From Siphonodentalium dalli (taxonomy: Eukaryota > Mollusca > Scaphopoda > Gadilida > Siphonodentaliidae): DNA of 64,000 nucleotides. Location of the stretch: the NCBI GenBank assembly GCA_032622095.1, contig CP136064.1, positions 213,418,205-213,482,204 of the forward strand. Direction: 5' to 3'. A program made the position numbers and the translations under genes. Shown in pieces: positions 22,680 to 33,563 of the stretch. The notes beneath the pieces were generated by a model. It saw only the letters and a program-made list of their open reading frames with translations, did no database searches and was not told where the DNA came from. Each line of letters opens with the position of its first letter. The stretch's first letter is position 1.

Positions 22680-25384
22680 TAAAGCGATAGCCCGCTTTTT
22701 CGCGGAATAATTGTAACTCCCTACATTTCTTCAGAATTGCCCATCAATGGAAAAAATGTGTTCAAAAACAATATCACTTCTGTGGTTCTTTATTTATCAC
22801 ACACAATTTAACCCCACCCTCTTTAACAAATTATTCATCAAAAAAGCACAATTTTCCACCACCAGTCATGTTCAGGCCCCATTTTCACTCAGTTTTAGGG
22901 GTCTGGTGTTGCAAACTTGGATCAGCTATGGAAGACTGTTCAATATTCTTTCCAAGAGAGAACTTCTGGTGATGTGAGGTCATTGAGTCCAGATCTGATC
23001 AGCTGAGCATCAAGCGCGTGACTTTATCAGCACATTGAAGAATAAAATATGACATTTTCACGTCTGCAAGGGTGATCCAAGATAACTGGATGTGGGTGTA
23101 TATTGAATTAGTTGAATAAAGATATGCTCTCTTTGAATTGCTGAAGCATTTTCTTAAATGTGTCCAAGTTTTAGTGCTATTAACCTTCAAATGACCATAC
23201 CCACCAGTGGAAATGACACACTTTTATGATATATATCTGTATATCACTGGCTATAAAATCCAAAATACTTGTTAAATTAGGTTCTTATAACAATTGATAT
23301 ATGTGTCGTTGACATGCCCATGTTATGGGTCATTTGCATTATCATGTGACTATTACCACCTTGAAAATTTTGAAAATACCTTGAAAAATTGGCATTTTTT
23401 ATGAAAAATCTTACTATTTTTTTGGCTGATGTAAGTGAAAGAAGACATCAGCAGCAAGAATAGCCACATCAAGCATGAGATATTCATTGGACTGAAAGAC
23501 CAGGCTCTGTAAAATGCATTAAAATGCTTTAAAGTGACTCCCAGGAATCAAAAATGATAAAAAGCTATTTTTTCCCTTTAGGTTACACTGGTGTAAATGT
23601 TTTCCATAGGCCTCAGTGCTAACGTTTTAGCGTATAGTGTTGGCAATATAAATGTTGGGTCCAAAATTTTCTTTAAATCTGAAAAATTGACATTTTGGGA
23701 AACTTTTTACACAAAAAAATCATGTCTGTCTAGCAGGGAATTCGCCTTTAAATCTTATGTTTTCGTAACTAGTGTCAGAACCGCATAAAAAAATACAGTC
23801 ATATTTTAGACCACACCAAAAAATTCAAACTTCACTACAAAGGGTTAATTCCTGTGCCAATGGTTATTTTACCTATGGGAAATCATAGGGAAGAGGTGTG
23901 ATGATTTTTTTATGTGAAAAGCACACAAGGCTATTGACCAATCAGGGCCCAGTGTCTATTTTATTCTCTCCAATATATTCCTCCCGCATCCGCTAGAGGT
24001 CTCTCGGAACCTTATTTACACCAGTGTAACCTAAAGCGATAGCCCGCTTTTTCGCGGAATAATTGTAACTCCCTACATTTCTTCAGAATTGCCCATCAAT
24101 GGAAAAAATGTGTTCAAAAACAATATCACTTCTGTGGTTCTTTATTTATCACACACAATTTAACCCCACCCTCTTTAACAAATTATTCATCAAAAAAGCA
24201 CAATTTTCCACCACCAGTCATGTTCAGGCCCCATTTTCACTCAGTTTTAGGGGTCTGGTGTTGCAAACTTGGATCAGCTATGGAAGACTGTTCAATATTC
24301 TTTCCAAGAGAGAACTTCTGGTGATGTGAGGTCATTGAGTCCAGATCTGATCAGCTGAGCATCAAGCGCGTGACTTTATCAGCACATTGAAGAATAAAAT
24401 ATGACATTTTCAGGTCTGCAAGGGTGATCCAAGATAACTGGATGTGGGTGTATATTGAATTAGTTGAATAAAGATATGCTCTCTTTGAATTGCTGAAGCA
24501 TTTTCTTAAATGTGTCCAAGTTTTAGTGCTATTAACCTTCAAATGACCATACCCACCAGTGGAAATGACACACTTTTATGATATATATCTGTATATCACT
24601 GGCTATAAAATCCAAAATACTTGTTAAATTAGGTTCTTATAACAATTGATATATGTGTCGTTGACATGCCCATGTTATGGGTCATTTGCATTATCATGTG
24701 ACTATTACCACCTTGAAAATTTTGAAAATACCTTGAAAAATTGGCATTTTTTATGAAAAATCTTACTATTTTTTTGGCTGATGTAAGTGAAAGAAGACAT
24801 CAGCAGCAAGAATAGCCACATCAAGCATGAGATATTCATTGGACTGAAAGACCAGGCTCTGTAAAATGCATTAAAATGCTTTAAAGTGACTCCCAGGAAT
24901 CAAAAATGATAAAAAGCTATTTTTTCCCTTTAGGTTACACTGGTGTAAATGTTTTCCATAGGCCTCAGTGCTAACGTTTTAGCGTATAGTGTTGGCAATA
25001 TAAATGTTGGGTCCAAAATTTTCTTTAAATCTGAAAAATTGACATTTTGGGAAACTTTTTACACAAAAAAAATCATGTCTGTCTAGCAGGGAATTCGCCT
25101 TTAAATCTTATGTTTTCGTAACTAGTGTCAGAACCGCATAAAAAAATACAGTCATATTTTAGACCACACCAAAAAATTCAAACTTCACTACAAAGGGTTA
25201 ATTCCTGTGCCAATGGTTATTTTACCTATGGGAAATCATAGGGAAGAGGTGTGATGATTTTTTTATGTGAAAAGCACACAAGGCTATTGACCAATCAGGG
25301 CCCAGTGTCTATTTTATTCTCTCCTATATATTCCTCCCGCATCCGCTAGAGGTCTCTCGGAACCTTATTTACACCAGTGTAACC
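22229..25384 (+). repeat. 1,352-bp tandem array: three foldback ends, two spacers
   Basis: Structure T-S-T-S-T. T is about 451 bp (22229-22679, 23581-24031, 24933-25384) and S is 901 bp (22680-23580, 24032-24932). Only a few differences are visible among copies: T or A in CTCTCCTATATATT, C or G at CA(C/G)GTCTGC, and one extra A in the third T. T starts GGTTACACTGGTGTAAAT and ends with the complement. At the inner junctions the inverted repeat extends to CTTTAGGTTACAC. The outer flanks read AAAA on both sides. No coding frame longer than 76 codons. It is a recent duplication or an element with array-like ends. Confidence 0.9.
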
Positions 25385-25675
25385 AAAAGTTAGCAGCGCC
25401 GGAATCGCCAACCGGTCATGGGTCACCCATCCAAGGATGAACTCAAAACACTGGAATAAACACACAATATGCCTTTAATTTGGCAAGGTACAGATAAATA
25501 CCAATTTCATAAGACACGGAATGAAACGCAGGGACGCCAGTGTAGGGGGTCATATGGGGGCACATTCCCCCTGCTCTCCGCACTTTCAAACTCCATAGAA
25601 TGGCAAGATATAACAGAAATATCAGCCAAAACAGCATTGTTATATTGTCCTAAGAGTAAAATATACCCATTCTAG
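25385..25675. other. No gene recognised
   Basis: AAAAGTTAGCAGCGCCGGAA follows the array. Open frames on both strands near 25443-25675 overlap and look incidental. Confidence 0.5.
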
Positions 25676-25677
25676 TA

Positions 25678-25805
25678 CAGTAATGCCCTAAATAATCGAC
25701 TCCTTAACCACAGCAGAATTATGGGTAATTTTTCAGGATTTAGTCGGAAATATGCTTGTTGCCATTCACTGGAAAGTTCTCAGTGCGATTAGTTAGGGCA
25801 TTACT
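25678..25805. mobile_element. Family B element, shortened and decayed right end
   Basis: TA at 25676-25677 and the normal left end CAGTAATGCCCTAAATAATC. The centre is deleted and the right end has drifted to GGGCATTACTTCAG. Confidence 0.8.
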
Positions 25806-25810
25806 TCAGC

Positions 25811-26370
25811 TTAAACCTTTCATGACAGGAGCTGCGCTGGTGCAGCATTAAAGTTCATGGGCCAGTAGGGAGCCTCGCAAAAATAAGAGAATGCACTGGC
25901 TTACAAGGTCATGTTAATATTGTTAGGCTAATGTATTCTCGGGGCCTCGGTGGCTCAATCGGTTAGGGGTACAACTCCAAGCCGTTTCGCCCTCCAGCGC
26001 TGGCGATAAGGGTTCAAATCCACATGTTTCCATCGTGGACTTTGTAACTCGAAATCGTTATCTGGTGGAGTTACCAGTTACTCGCCGATGGCCGGTGGTT
26101 TGCCGCACATGGTTGACGAGTTTATCAGCCATTGAAATCACTGTTAGATTAGTCGCAAGTGTACGGATTTCCTCCACCACTAAAACTGGCAATGTCGTGA
26201 TATGGCATTAGTTGCTAAAGCGACAATAAACCCCAATCAATCAATCAACTAATGTATTCTCTAAAACATGCGAGACTCCCTACATGTATAGGAGACTTGC
26301 ATATATATGAGAATGCATTGGCACAGGGTATTTGCAAGATTTCAGGAAACTCCAACCATGGAAGGGTTAA
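25811..26370 (+). mobile_element. Family A element, termini type c, split by a SINE
   Basis: TTAA at 25811-25814 and 26367-26370. The left end ACCTTTCATGACAGGAGCTG retains the CTGGTGCAGCATTAAAG subterminal stretch. One hairpin lies at about 25862-25907. The second is cut at 25940 by the SINE and resumes at 26249 to about 26322. Confidence 0.88.
25941..26248 (+). mobile_element. tRNA-derived SINE, 308 bp, 13-bp TSD
   Basis: The perfect duplication CTAATGTATTCTC (25928-25940 and 26249-26261) flanks it. The 5' part has a Pol III A box (TGGCTCAATCGGTTAGGGG) and a B box (GGTTCAAATCC at about 26010). The body is about 200 bp and the 3' tail is CCCCAATCAATCAATCAA. The complete structure and perfect duplication indicate a recent insertion by LINE machinery. 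It is a tRNA-like promoter, not a tRNA gene. Confidence 0.92.
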
Positions 26371-26687
26371 ACCTTTGAACCCTGATGCCCCATAGCGATC
26401 AACACACTGACCCAGGGCTTCCTGTGGCATTTTCCTTTAAATTAGAAGAGTGTCTTGTCCTATGATGTTGGTTATGTTTTGAATTGAGACACAGGTCTGA
26501 AACTACAGGTTTGCCCCCCATGGATCACTGGTCATTATAAGACAATCAAGGCAATTATAGTGTATATTTGTCCTATATAGTGCCACATTTTGCTTAAAAC
26601 GCATTTGTTTTTTGTGATTTATAGCCTATGTTATGCACATGCACATATATTACTACCTGATACTAGCGGGCAAACATTCCATATACA
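26371..26687. repeat. Host repeat, left half of copy 1 (continues at 28489)
   Basis: 26580-26687 plus 28489-28580 corresponds to 28770-28960. Shared pieces include TATGCACATGCACATATAT-type sequence, TACTACC(T/C)GA and TTAAATATA-type followed by GGTCTG. The 1.8-kb hAT inserted into the first copy. Confidence 0.6.
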
Positions 26688-27191
26688 CATGGGCGTAGCC
26701 AGCATTTTGAAAAGGCGGGTTCGAATTTTAATTTTTTGGGCATAGGACGTCGCGGGGGAGGGTGCGACACAGGGGGTGCCACCATCCTGCTGGTGGGGGT
26801 CCCGGGGGGCTCCCCCGGGCAAATTTTGAAAAATTGAACCTATCGAGAGCGAATCTGGAGCATATTTTTATAATATCTGCGCCTATAATTGAGAGGTAAA
26901 AAACTTATTTTGGGATTTTATCTACCGATTATGTGAGGATATATGGGCATGATAGAGTTTGTCTTCGTACATGGTCATATACAATGTACTAATGTTTGTT
27001 CATGTATGGGCCCACGTGTAGTATCGACTCAACAATAAAGAACATTGATCAAACCAAACCATCCCAAAATATAATCTACGTATTAAATCCTGTGCGATCT
27101 TACTCGAAATTGTTACGGTATCATGTTGGCTGAAGTGGGGTATAATATATTGAATTGAACGACAATGTTTCAAGGTTGAATCATTTAGTGA

Positions 27192-27600
27192 TCATATGTC
27201 GGCAAATAAACTCTGCAATGCCATTCGCCGTGCATGTTTGCGGGCGAAATTATCCACAACATTGGCGCACTCTATTGGGCCAATTATAATGAATGTGCAT
27301 CAGCGCTAATGATGACAGTCGCTGGTGGCCCATTGTAGCCCTCATATAGTTCGAAAATCTACGCATGGCACTGAAACACTCCTTTCACACTCGCATGATG
27401 TAGCTGGAGTTGTGCAGACAAGCTTCAGAAGAGCATATAAATTTGGGTAGATGGCTAGTCTACATATCTCTAGGGCAGCGGCACAAGACTTGGGCGCATG
27501 ATCCACAGCCATTTCCCTACACCTCTTTTTGCCACGAGAAGTATTCATCTTCAACGCATTCGGCACTGGGAAAATCCGGCAGATACTGCACCACAGATTT
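27192..27600 (-). pseudogene. hAT transposase C-terminal dimerisation domain, frameshifted
   Basis: Read 27600 to 27192. A frame containing IYPNLYALLKL and TTPATSCECERSVSV matches the hallmark of the hAT C-terminal dimerisation region (TxPxTSCECERSFS). That frame runs on into a stop at 27342. The next frame carries the expected NYMRATMGHQRLSSLALMHI. A third carries ECANVVDNFARKHARRM and ends at TGA 27194-27192. At least two frameshifts therefore separate consecutive parts of one domain, and nothing upstream of about 27600 is recognisable apart from a GT/G-rich tract. The element cannot encode an active transposase. It belongs to the 26688-28488 element and is unrelated in sequence to the BED-type hAT at 20587. 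Confidence 0.85.
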
Positions 27601-27630
27601 CTTTGATGATTTTTATTAAACCCCTTTGGT

Positions 27631-27631
<1 letters not shown>

Positions 27632-27661
<30 letters not shown>
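27632..27661 (+). repeat. (GT)n followed by a G tract
   Basis: GTGTGTGTGTGTGTG runs straight into about 15 G. It creates the proline/threonine-rich artificial translation on the minus strand and is not coding. Confidence 0.9.
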
Positions 27662-28320
27662 CTTCATGTCCAGAAACTACAAGCATCGTCCTCAGTATAC
27701 AGTTGACCATGCAGTATCACAACGATAATGTATGGCAGCATATATTAGCTACAAACATTATCATATACATATCGTGACACGGACTCGGGTCTCGGAACAC
27801 AGCTTTGACGCGAGAAAAAAAGTCGTTGGCCACGACGGAATTACGAATAAAATACACTGAATGAACATTATGCCCTATATTGTTTGCATGTATACACTGT
27901 GTCTAACTGTCTATCGGTTCATAATTGCCAACGACTGTGGAAACAAATTTGACACACATTCATACATATTCACCTTAGTTGAAACTGAACACAACGTTGA
28001 CGTATTATATGCTCACATCATGCGACATGCCATGAGACTATTGATTTGATTCATGTTAAAATCTAATTTTCGCCCGGGCATATGTGCGGATTTCAATGAA
28101 ACATCATACGGACCTCAAGTTTGATGTGAAATAGTCTATTATCGGCCGACCATGTTTCTTGCCCGCTCGCTTGCAACTCGCTAATCTTTCGTTTTGTTGT
28201 CGGCATAGTTGGTCAAAACGACCTTCAAAAATACCGCATTGTTGTTGTCGGAAGCTATGTCAGAGTTCCGACGTGTGATCAGATTCTACGGATTTGTCAA
28301 TACATTTTCCGAAATGCTAA

Positions 28321-28431
28321 AGTGCCCTCGTCGCCTGACTCCCAGGGTTCGACGGTTCGTTCGCTCGGGAGCAACTTCGGGGGTTCGTTAACTTAACGTC
28401 GAACCTGAATTAGTCAGGCGACGAGGGCACT
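28321..28431. repeat. Perfect 20-bp inverted repeat inside the hAT
   Basis: AGTGCCCTCGTCGCCTGACT (28321-28340) and its exact complement (28412-28431) enclose a 71-base GC-rich loop with TTCG repeats. Probably a subterminal foldback of the hAT or a small nested element. Confidence 0.85.
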
Positions 28432-28488
28432 CTGTTTTCCAGGTCGGGTTCGTCCGAACCCATCGAACCCTCGCTGGCTACGCCCATG

Positions 28489-28960
28489 CATATACACACC
28501 CTGACCACTGCTGACGTGTATGGTGCCATTTAAATATATATTAGTTGGTCTGTCATGTATATAAAGTACACTATAAACCATTTATTTGTCATTGCACTGC
28601 TCTGCGCATGCGCGAATAAATCAACTTGATATGCGATAGACCCGTCCCCATATGCGGCAGAACACTGATTAATACATGCGAGGGTAATTTAAACTGAAAA
28701 TATTTGTTTAAATGATGTCTGTTCTACAAAAATGTGGAACATGAAACTACATGTATACATGCCGTAAATATAGCACCCCAGTTCACTTAAAATATCGCAT
28801 GTTTTTTGTAGACTTTATGCTATGCGCATATATTTCTACCCGACACTACCATACACACCATGGGCACAGCTGTCTGCTGACATATGTGGGGGTCATTTTA
28901 ATATAAATCAGTGGGTCTGACATTGGTTATATAATATATAAATTTGCTATCGACTCATGT
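28489..28960. repeat. Host repeat: end of copy 1 and copy 2
   Basis: 28489-28580 completes copy 1. 28770-28960 is copy 2 (GCGCATATATTTCTACCCGA, ACACACCATGGGCAC, GGGTCTGACAT). Copy 2 has no hAT, so the duplication gives a natural empty site for comparison. Confidence 0.6.
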
Positions 28961-29579
28961 CATCGCTGCACCGAAATTTCGGTGTTATAGGATATAAACA
29001 CCGTTCGTTTGCATCGTGTTACGGGTTCAAACGGTTAATATGAGCTTGGACCTGGAAAGTGCATTAATAAAGTGCCTTTTTCTGGAAGATGTGCACCCCT
29101 TGTCCTTGGTTGCTTCCGGCATCCATGATGAAGCCTCAGTATGCCAAGGATGTCTGTCTGGCCTTCTTGCCGAAGTCGGACATATTAATGAGATGTCACA
29201 TGATGTTGTCCGGATGTGACAGACTATTAATCGAGTAGACTGGTCTGAGGTGACAATTTAATCACAGTATCCTTAGTAAAAATTAATGACAAGCAGAAAG
29301 ATACATTTCATCAGGGTGTAATTAATACCACCAGGAGGTGTGGATAGGGGCGGATAATTATCCACAAGAGAGAAGCATCACTTCTGCAAGAAACGGACAT
29401 TCCTGTTGGATAATCAGTGTGAAGATATCCATGCCATCATTTTTCGTCACCCATGGTTCATTAAAGTGATATTATATACTTATTGGACCTTAGTAACACG
29501 CCATACATACACTACTAAAATAGTATAGAACAGAACTAATAAACTAAATACTACCAGTCGGCCCAGTAAAATGCAGTCA
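28961..29579. other. No gene recognised; one protein-like short frame
   Basis: 29037-29219 (plus) opens with ATGAGCTTGGACCTGG and runs 60 codons to TGA. Its composition is more protein-like than its surroundings, but it has no domain, no homologue I recognise and no splice context. Confidence 0.4.
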
Positions 29580-29830
29580 AGGACGTAGCAAAGGGGGGGG
29601 GGGGGGGGGGGGGTATGGGGTTGTTGGTGGATGGGGTGATGTTGGGGGGGGGTGGTTTGAATTTCAAACAATTTATTGGGGGGATTTATTGTTTTTGGAC
29701 CAATATTTGCATATTTTCCTACTTTTGGACAAAATTTGTGGATTGCAAATGGAATAAAGCAAAACTCTGATTCAGGGGGTGCAGTTGGAATTCTCCAAGG
29801 TGGACACCTTCCCCCCCCTCCTTCGGCAGA
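29580..29830. repeat. G-tract repeat, family H copy 1
   Basis: A run of about 23 G near 29588, then AACAATTTATTGGGGGGATT and TTTTTGGACCAATATTTGCA (29668-29710), which recur at 38755-38800. Probably a mobile element with G/C-tract ends. Termini not defined. Confidence 0.6.
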
Positions 29831-30231
29831 CAACGTTGGTCAGAATGTTAAGGCAACCAACTGAGTTTGGACACAAATGAGGTATCACCTCGTTTGAAAA
29901 ATTGTGATAATCCTGCTCAAATAGAGTATCTTGATTGACGAATAAATGTGGTGACTCTTGTTTCAGGTAGAAGGCTGATGAATTCAAAGCTTCAGACAGA
30001 AATAAAGCAATAAACCAGCACAGCATCAAAGCAACAACATCATGCTCTAGAGGGGAACCTGCCTTAGTATAACCAGTAATATCACTGGTATAACCTACAC
30101 AAAGACACAGGACCTGTTTGCAGTCTAACATACTAGTAGGTCTAAGCTAGCATTATTCTACATTGGAAGAAGACAGATTGTATCTTATCAAACCATTGGT
30201 GAATGACTGTATGGGCAAGAATGCTTCCTTT
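29831..30231. other. No gene recognised
   Basis: The minus-strand open frame 29772-30131 (119 codons) ends in family H repeat sequence and shows no domain. Confidence 0.5.
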
Positions 30232-30435
30232 TTAACCCTTTCATGATGGGAGATTATAAGAGAAGACATTGGCCTTATTGTTCAACATTATTTACCTTGA
30301 TCTTGTAAGCCAGTGCATTCTCTTATATACATGTATGCAACAGGCTCCCTATGGGAAACTTGCATATATATGAGAATGCACTGGCACACAATATTTAATG
30401 CTGCACCAGTGCAACTCCCATCATGAAAGGATTAA
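30232..30435 (+). mobile_element. Family A element, termini type c, first hairpin mostly deleted
   Basis: TTAA at 30232-30235 and 30432-30435, ends CCCTTTCATGATGGGAG and CCCATCATGAAAGGA. Only AGATTATAAGAGAA-type remains of hairpin 1. The linker TTTACCTTGATCTTGTAAGC and hairpin 2 (30309-30383) persist. Confidence 0.88.
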
Positions 30436-30600
30436 GGATGTCCTCATAGCCGAGGTGGCTAGGTCCCGGATACAATCATCGCAATCTAGACTGGATGGGG
30501 TTGGCGCGGGATCAAATCCTGATATGGGCAAAAATTGTGATCGGTTTTCAAGCTTGATCTGAGTTGAGAGACATTTCAATGTGCCATTTCGATCGATAGT
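30436..30600 (+). mobile_element. Possible tRNA-derived SINE fragment
   Basis: A GTCCTCATAGCCGAGGTGGC-like start, similar to tRNA 5' ends, with a B-box-like GGGATCAAATCC at about 30508-30519. It directly abuts the right TTAA of the A element. No 3' tail or target duplication found. Confidence 0.4.
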
Positions 30601-31230
30601 CAAATAGATGGACATTCCGATAAGAATTGAGAATTTTTTCACATCACAGAAACTGTGCAGATACCAGAATCTCTTACCAAATTTAATGTTCAAACTATTC
30701 CCACCAGCTCAAGTCCATTAGTTGAGGAACCAAGATAGTTAATTTAGAAATCCATACCAGAGTGACCTCTCTGTGGACCTCTTCCGAGTAAATGTCATTT
30801 CAAAAGACCAACATGAGGACTTAATCTGCATTTTCTGATCCAAAATTAATGACATAAATCAAACTGAATTTCTGTCACTTCAGATTCGATCAGGGAGTGA
30901 CAATTCACATGATTTATGACATATCCATTGAAGAGTAAATCTGCTCTTATTGGTACAGGGTCTGCTGTCCCATCTGCGTTTAATTTGGTGAAACAAGATT
31001 CTAGTATTGTGAATGCCATAAGGGGAATATAAAACCATAAGAGATGAACAAACTAGAGGCGACATGAAATAGTATTTTCTGCTGAATTAGTTTGATATCA
31101 TTAAATGAAATTAGATCCAATCAATTTGTTGGTTTAATCAAAAGTCAGGAGTCTGGCCAAGCAGGAAACAAATCACACATCTGGACACATTATAGTGTGT
31201 TACAGCCATGGTTTATGATTCTAAATCTGT
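30601..31230. other. No gene recognised
   Basis: Small minus-strand open frames at 30421-30693 and 30880-31065 are incidental. Confidence 0.5.
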
Positions 31231-31571
31231 GGGCAGGGGGCTGAGAAAAACTCATTATAACAGTGGTTGTAAGAATTTAAATATAAGGAGGGGGCTGAGA
31301 ACAACTTACACATTATAACAGTGGTTGTTAAAATTTAAATTTAGGGAGGGGGCTGTGAACCAATTACACATTATAACAGTGGTTGTTAAAATTTAAATAT
31401 AAGGAGGGGGCTGTGAACCATTTACACATTATAACAGTGGTTGTTAAAATTTAAATTTAGGGAGGGGGCTGTGAAACAATTACACATTATAACAGTGGTT
31501 GTTAAAATTTAAATTTAGGGAGGGGGCTGTGAACCAATTACACATTATAACAGTGGTGGTTCAGGGTTGTA
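31231..31571 (+). repeat. 58-bp minisatellite, about six units
   Basis: The unit contains GGAGGGGGCTGTGAACCA, ACACATTATAACAGTGGTTG and TTAAAATTTAAAT. CAGTGG recurs at 58-base steps from 31262 to about 31552. The first and last units are diverged. Confidence 0.92.
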
Positions 31572-31721
31572 AATTTAAAATAGGGGGTCCAGGAATATCT
31601 GAAGCATTTAATTTGGTACAGTGAAGATTTATGAATATATATCTAGTGAGCGGGGATCTGTGAAAATGTAACACATTACAATTTGTTACAGTGGTTGCAA
31701 ATGGTGACACCAGATTGTCAT

Positions 31722-31752
<31 letters not shown>

Positions 31753-31772
31753 CTAACCCCCCCCCCCCCCCC
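31722..31772. repeat. Poly-G/poly-C hairpin
   Basis: Thirty-one G (31722-31752), CTAA, then 16 C (31757-31772), bracketed by TTGTCAT and TGACAGTG. Potential hairpin or G-quadruplex/i-motif. Exact run lengths may be sequencing-limited. Confidence 0.85.
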
Positions 31773-32519
31773 TGACAGTGTTGCAGTGTCAAACACAATA
31801 TAATTCGAACTGCAGGGTGAGGGACTGGAATAATTTACTCAAAGGGCTAATATCTATGGAGGCTGGGGACAGCTAGCACATAATCATTTGTTACATTCGG
31901 AGTGCAAGGATTCAGGATTCTAAATATGAGAAGTGGTGCTTTGTTAACACATTTAACACATAAATTCATACAATGAGGGCCATAGACTTGTATTGTAGAC
32001 TACAGTGTATTAATAATTATATATGAAATGCAGGAATCTTGAGTCTAATGATAGGATACTCTAACACTTTTAGAAGAAAATTTGAGAAAAATATGGGAAA
32101 AATCCCACCTGCCCAAATGCTCTTCTCATGCTCTGGCGAATCTCATATGCATAATAAGCTAAACTCCCCCATCACAAATGTTGTACTGGTATATATCCCA
32201 TTTAATATGAATTAGTCTGCTTCCACCACAATTCAGTTTCACTGACCCATGAGACTTCACTATAAAAACAGCTATACCCATGTCTGTGGTTTCCTTTTAT
32301 CTTGATGAGCCTTAATAACATAATGCATAACACACCTGACTCTGTCTTCCTTTTTATATTAAAATCCACTGGATTCACCCAGGTAGAGTCTCTACAATTG
32401 GGATTACTGATTGGCTTAAATTAAAACTTGTTTGATAACAAAATCAGCTTAATTAACTGTTTGGAATTAAGTGCACCTTATTGCCTGTAATGAGGAAGCC
32501 ACCCTAACCCTTGAATTCC
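31773..32519. other. No gene recognised
   Basis: AT-rich, with no repeat family identified. Confidence 0.5.
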
Positions 32520-32790
32520 GAATACCAGCAAACCTTGAAATAGGGTGTCTCTCATTTGCAGAATGAGGTCCCCAGAGGGTGAATTTAGTGATGCTCCCTC
32601 GCATAGTGGGCTAGCATCACCAAATTCACCCTCTGGGGACCTCATTCTGCTTACACCTCAGCAGAATGAGGTTCCCAGAGGGTGAATTTGGTGATGCTAG
32701 CCCACTATGCGGGGTAGCATCACTAAATTCACCCTCTGGGGACCTCATTCTGCAAATGACAGACACCCTATTTCAAGGCTTGAATACCAG
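32520..32790. mobile_element. Family D tetrameric palindrome, copy 2, with 9-bp TSD
   Basis: GAATACCAG at 32520-32528 and 32782-32790 is a perfect 9-bp duplication. The element has outer arms AACCTTGAAATAGGGTG / CACCCTATTTCAAGGCTT and the same X-X'-X-X' interior as 19175-19433. The open frame at 32666-32878 is a by-product of the palindrome. Confidence 0.88.
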
Positions 32791-32791
32791 T

Positions 32792-33024
32792 TTAACCCTT
32801 TCTACACTAAATGGATTCTCCCGGTCAGTTAAAAAGTGTACATCGGAATGGTCTATAATTCATTTGGAGGGATGTTAAGGTGATAACAGCAGACAATAGA
32901 TTCATAAAAGTGCAGAAGGGCACTATTTATTGAGGGAAATGGTCATTTGTTGAACTTTATATTATCTGAACATTTCCTATGGGATAACTACTCATCAATG
33001 ATGATTTAGTATAGAAAGGGTTTA
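32792..33024. mobile_element. TTAA element with CCCTTTCTACACTAAAT ends
   Basis: The left TTAA is 32792-32795. The right flank has drifted to TTTA (33021-33024). Termini CCCTTTCTACACTAAAT and ATTTAGTATAGAAAGGG are inverted. The interior has no A-type hairpin. A decayed relative lies at 10768-10835 and 11226-11310. Confidence 0.75.
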
Positions 33025-33563
33025 CAGACTCAGTGCAGATGTCATGGGTAAATTCTATGTACCAGAGTTAGGAAATTATGGTACATCTATAAAAGAGTTA
33101 AATTTTACACCAATATGCTAATTTCACAAATATTTTCAATCTATATCATATCAAGAGATATAACACTGAATTTCATAAAAGAAAATTATTGCTATTTCGG
33201 TACTCAGCTTGACTTAGCCAGCCCAAATTTTCCTTTGACGTTAACCAGCTTGTGATATCGGTAGATTAAACTAGCCTCTCTCTTTACCAATATAACTAGC
33301 TGGTCTATGTACTAGTATGAAGAAACTTGGGCTAAGCTTGACCTAAAATTTGTGATATTTTGAGCACATACTTGTTACTCCCAAAATCTCCCATCTGATC
33401 ACATGATGCATAGCTAGACATCTTTAAAATTGTTATTTCTTTCTAATATTTGCTTTTTCTCATTTATAGAACTTTAAGAATGGTGCTAATTTATATATTT
33501 ATGATATTGTTGGCAATATAAATCCATTAAAACACAAGAGTCAAGCTGGGTATCCAGAGCAGT
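33025..33563. other. No gene recognised
   Basis: AT-rich intergenic sequence. Confidence 0.5.

Larger units (their letters stand above)
26688..28488 (-). mobile_element. hAT element, 1.8 kb, decayed
   Basis: The 8-bp target duplication CATATACA (26680-26687 and 28489-28496) flanks inverted ends CATGGGCGTAGCCAGC / GCTGGCTACGCCCATG. The minus strand keeps the C-terminal transposase domain (27192-27600). GC-rich subterminal regions with GGGTTCGA-type repeats lie at 26700-26820 and 28340-28470. Confidence 0.9.

Noticed and set aside
22245-24542. Repeated 63- and 76-codon open frames as a duplicated gene
   Set aside because: They recur only because the whole 1,352-bp unit is duplicated. Composition is AT-rich and no start context, domain or splice signal accompanies them.
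22229-25384. Array as tandem LTR retrotransposons
   Set aside because: The repeated 451-bp part has inverted rather than TG...CA ends. No primer-binding site follows it, the sequence before it is pyrimidine-rich on the plus strand, and there is no gag/pol coding.
25941-26020. A functional tRNA gene
   Set aside because: A and B boxes are present, but the sequence continues into a SINE body and tail flanked by a target duplication, and no cloverleaf acceptor stem closes.
27600-27710. Proline/threonine-rich N-terminal part of the hAT relic frame
   Set aside because: It is a translation of the GT and G tracts. The real homology begins downstream, near 27600.
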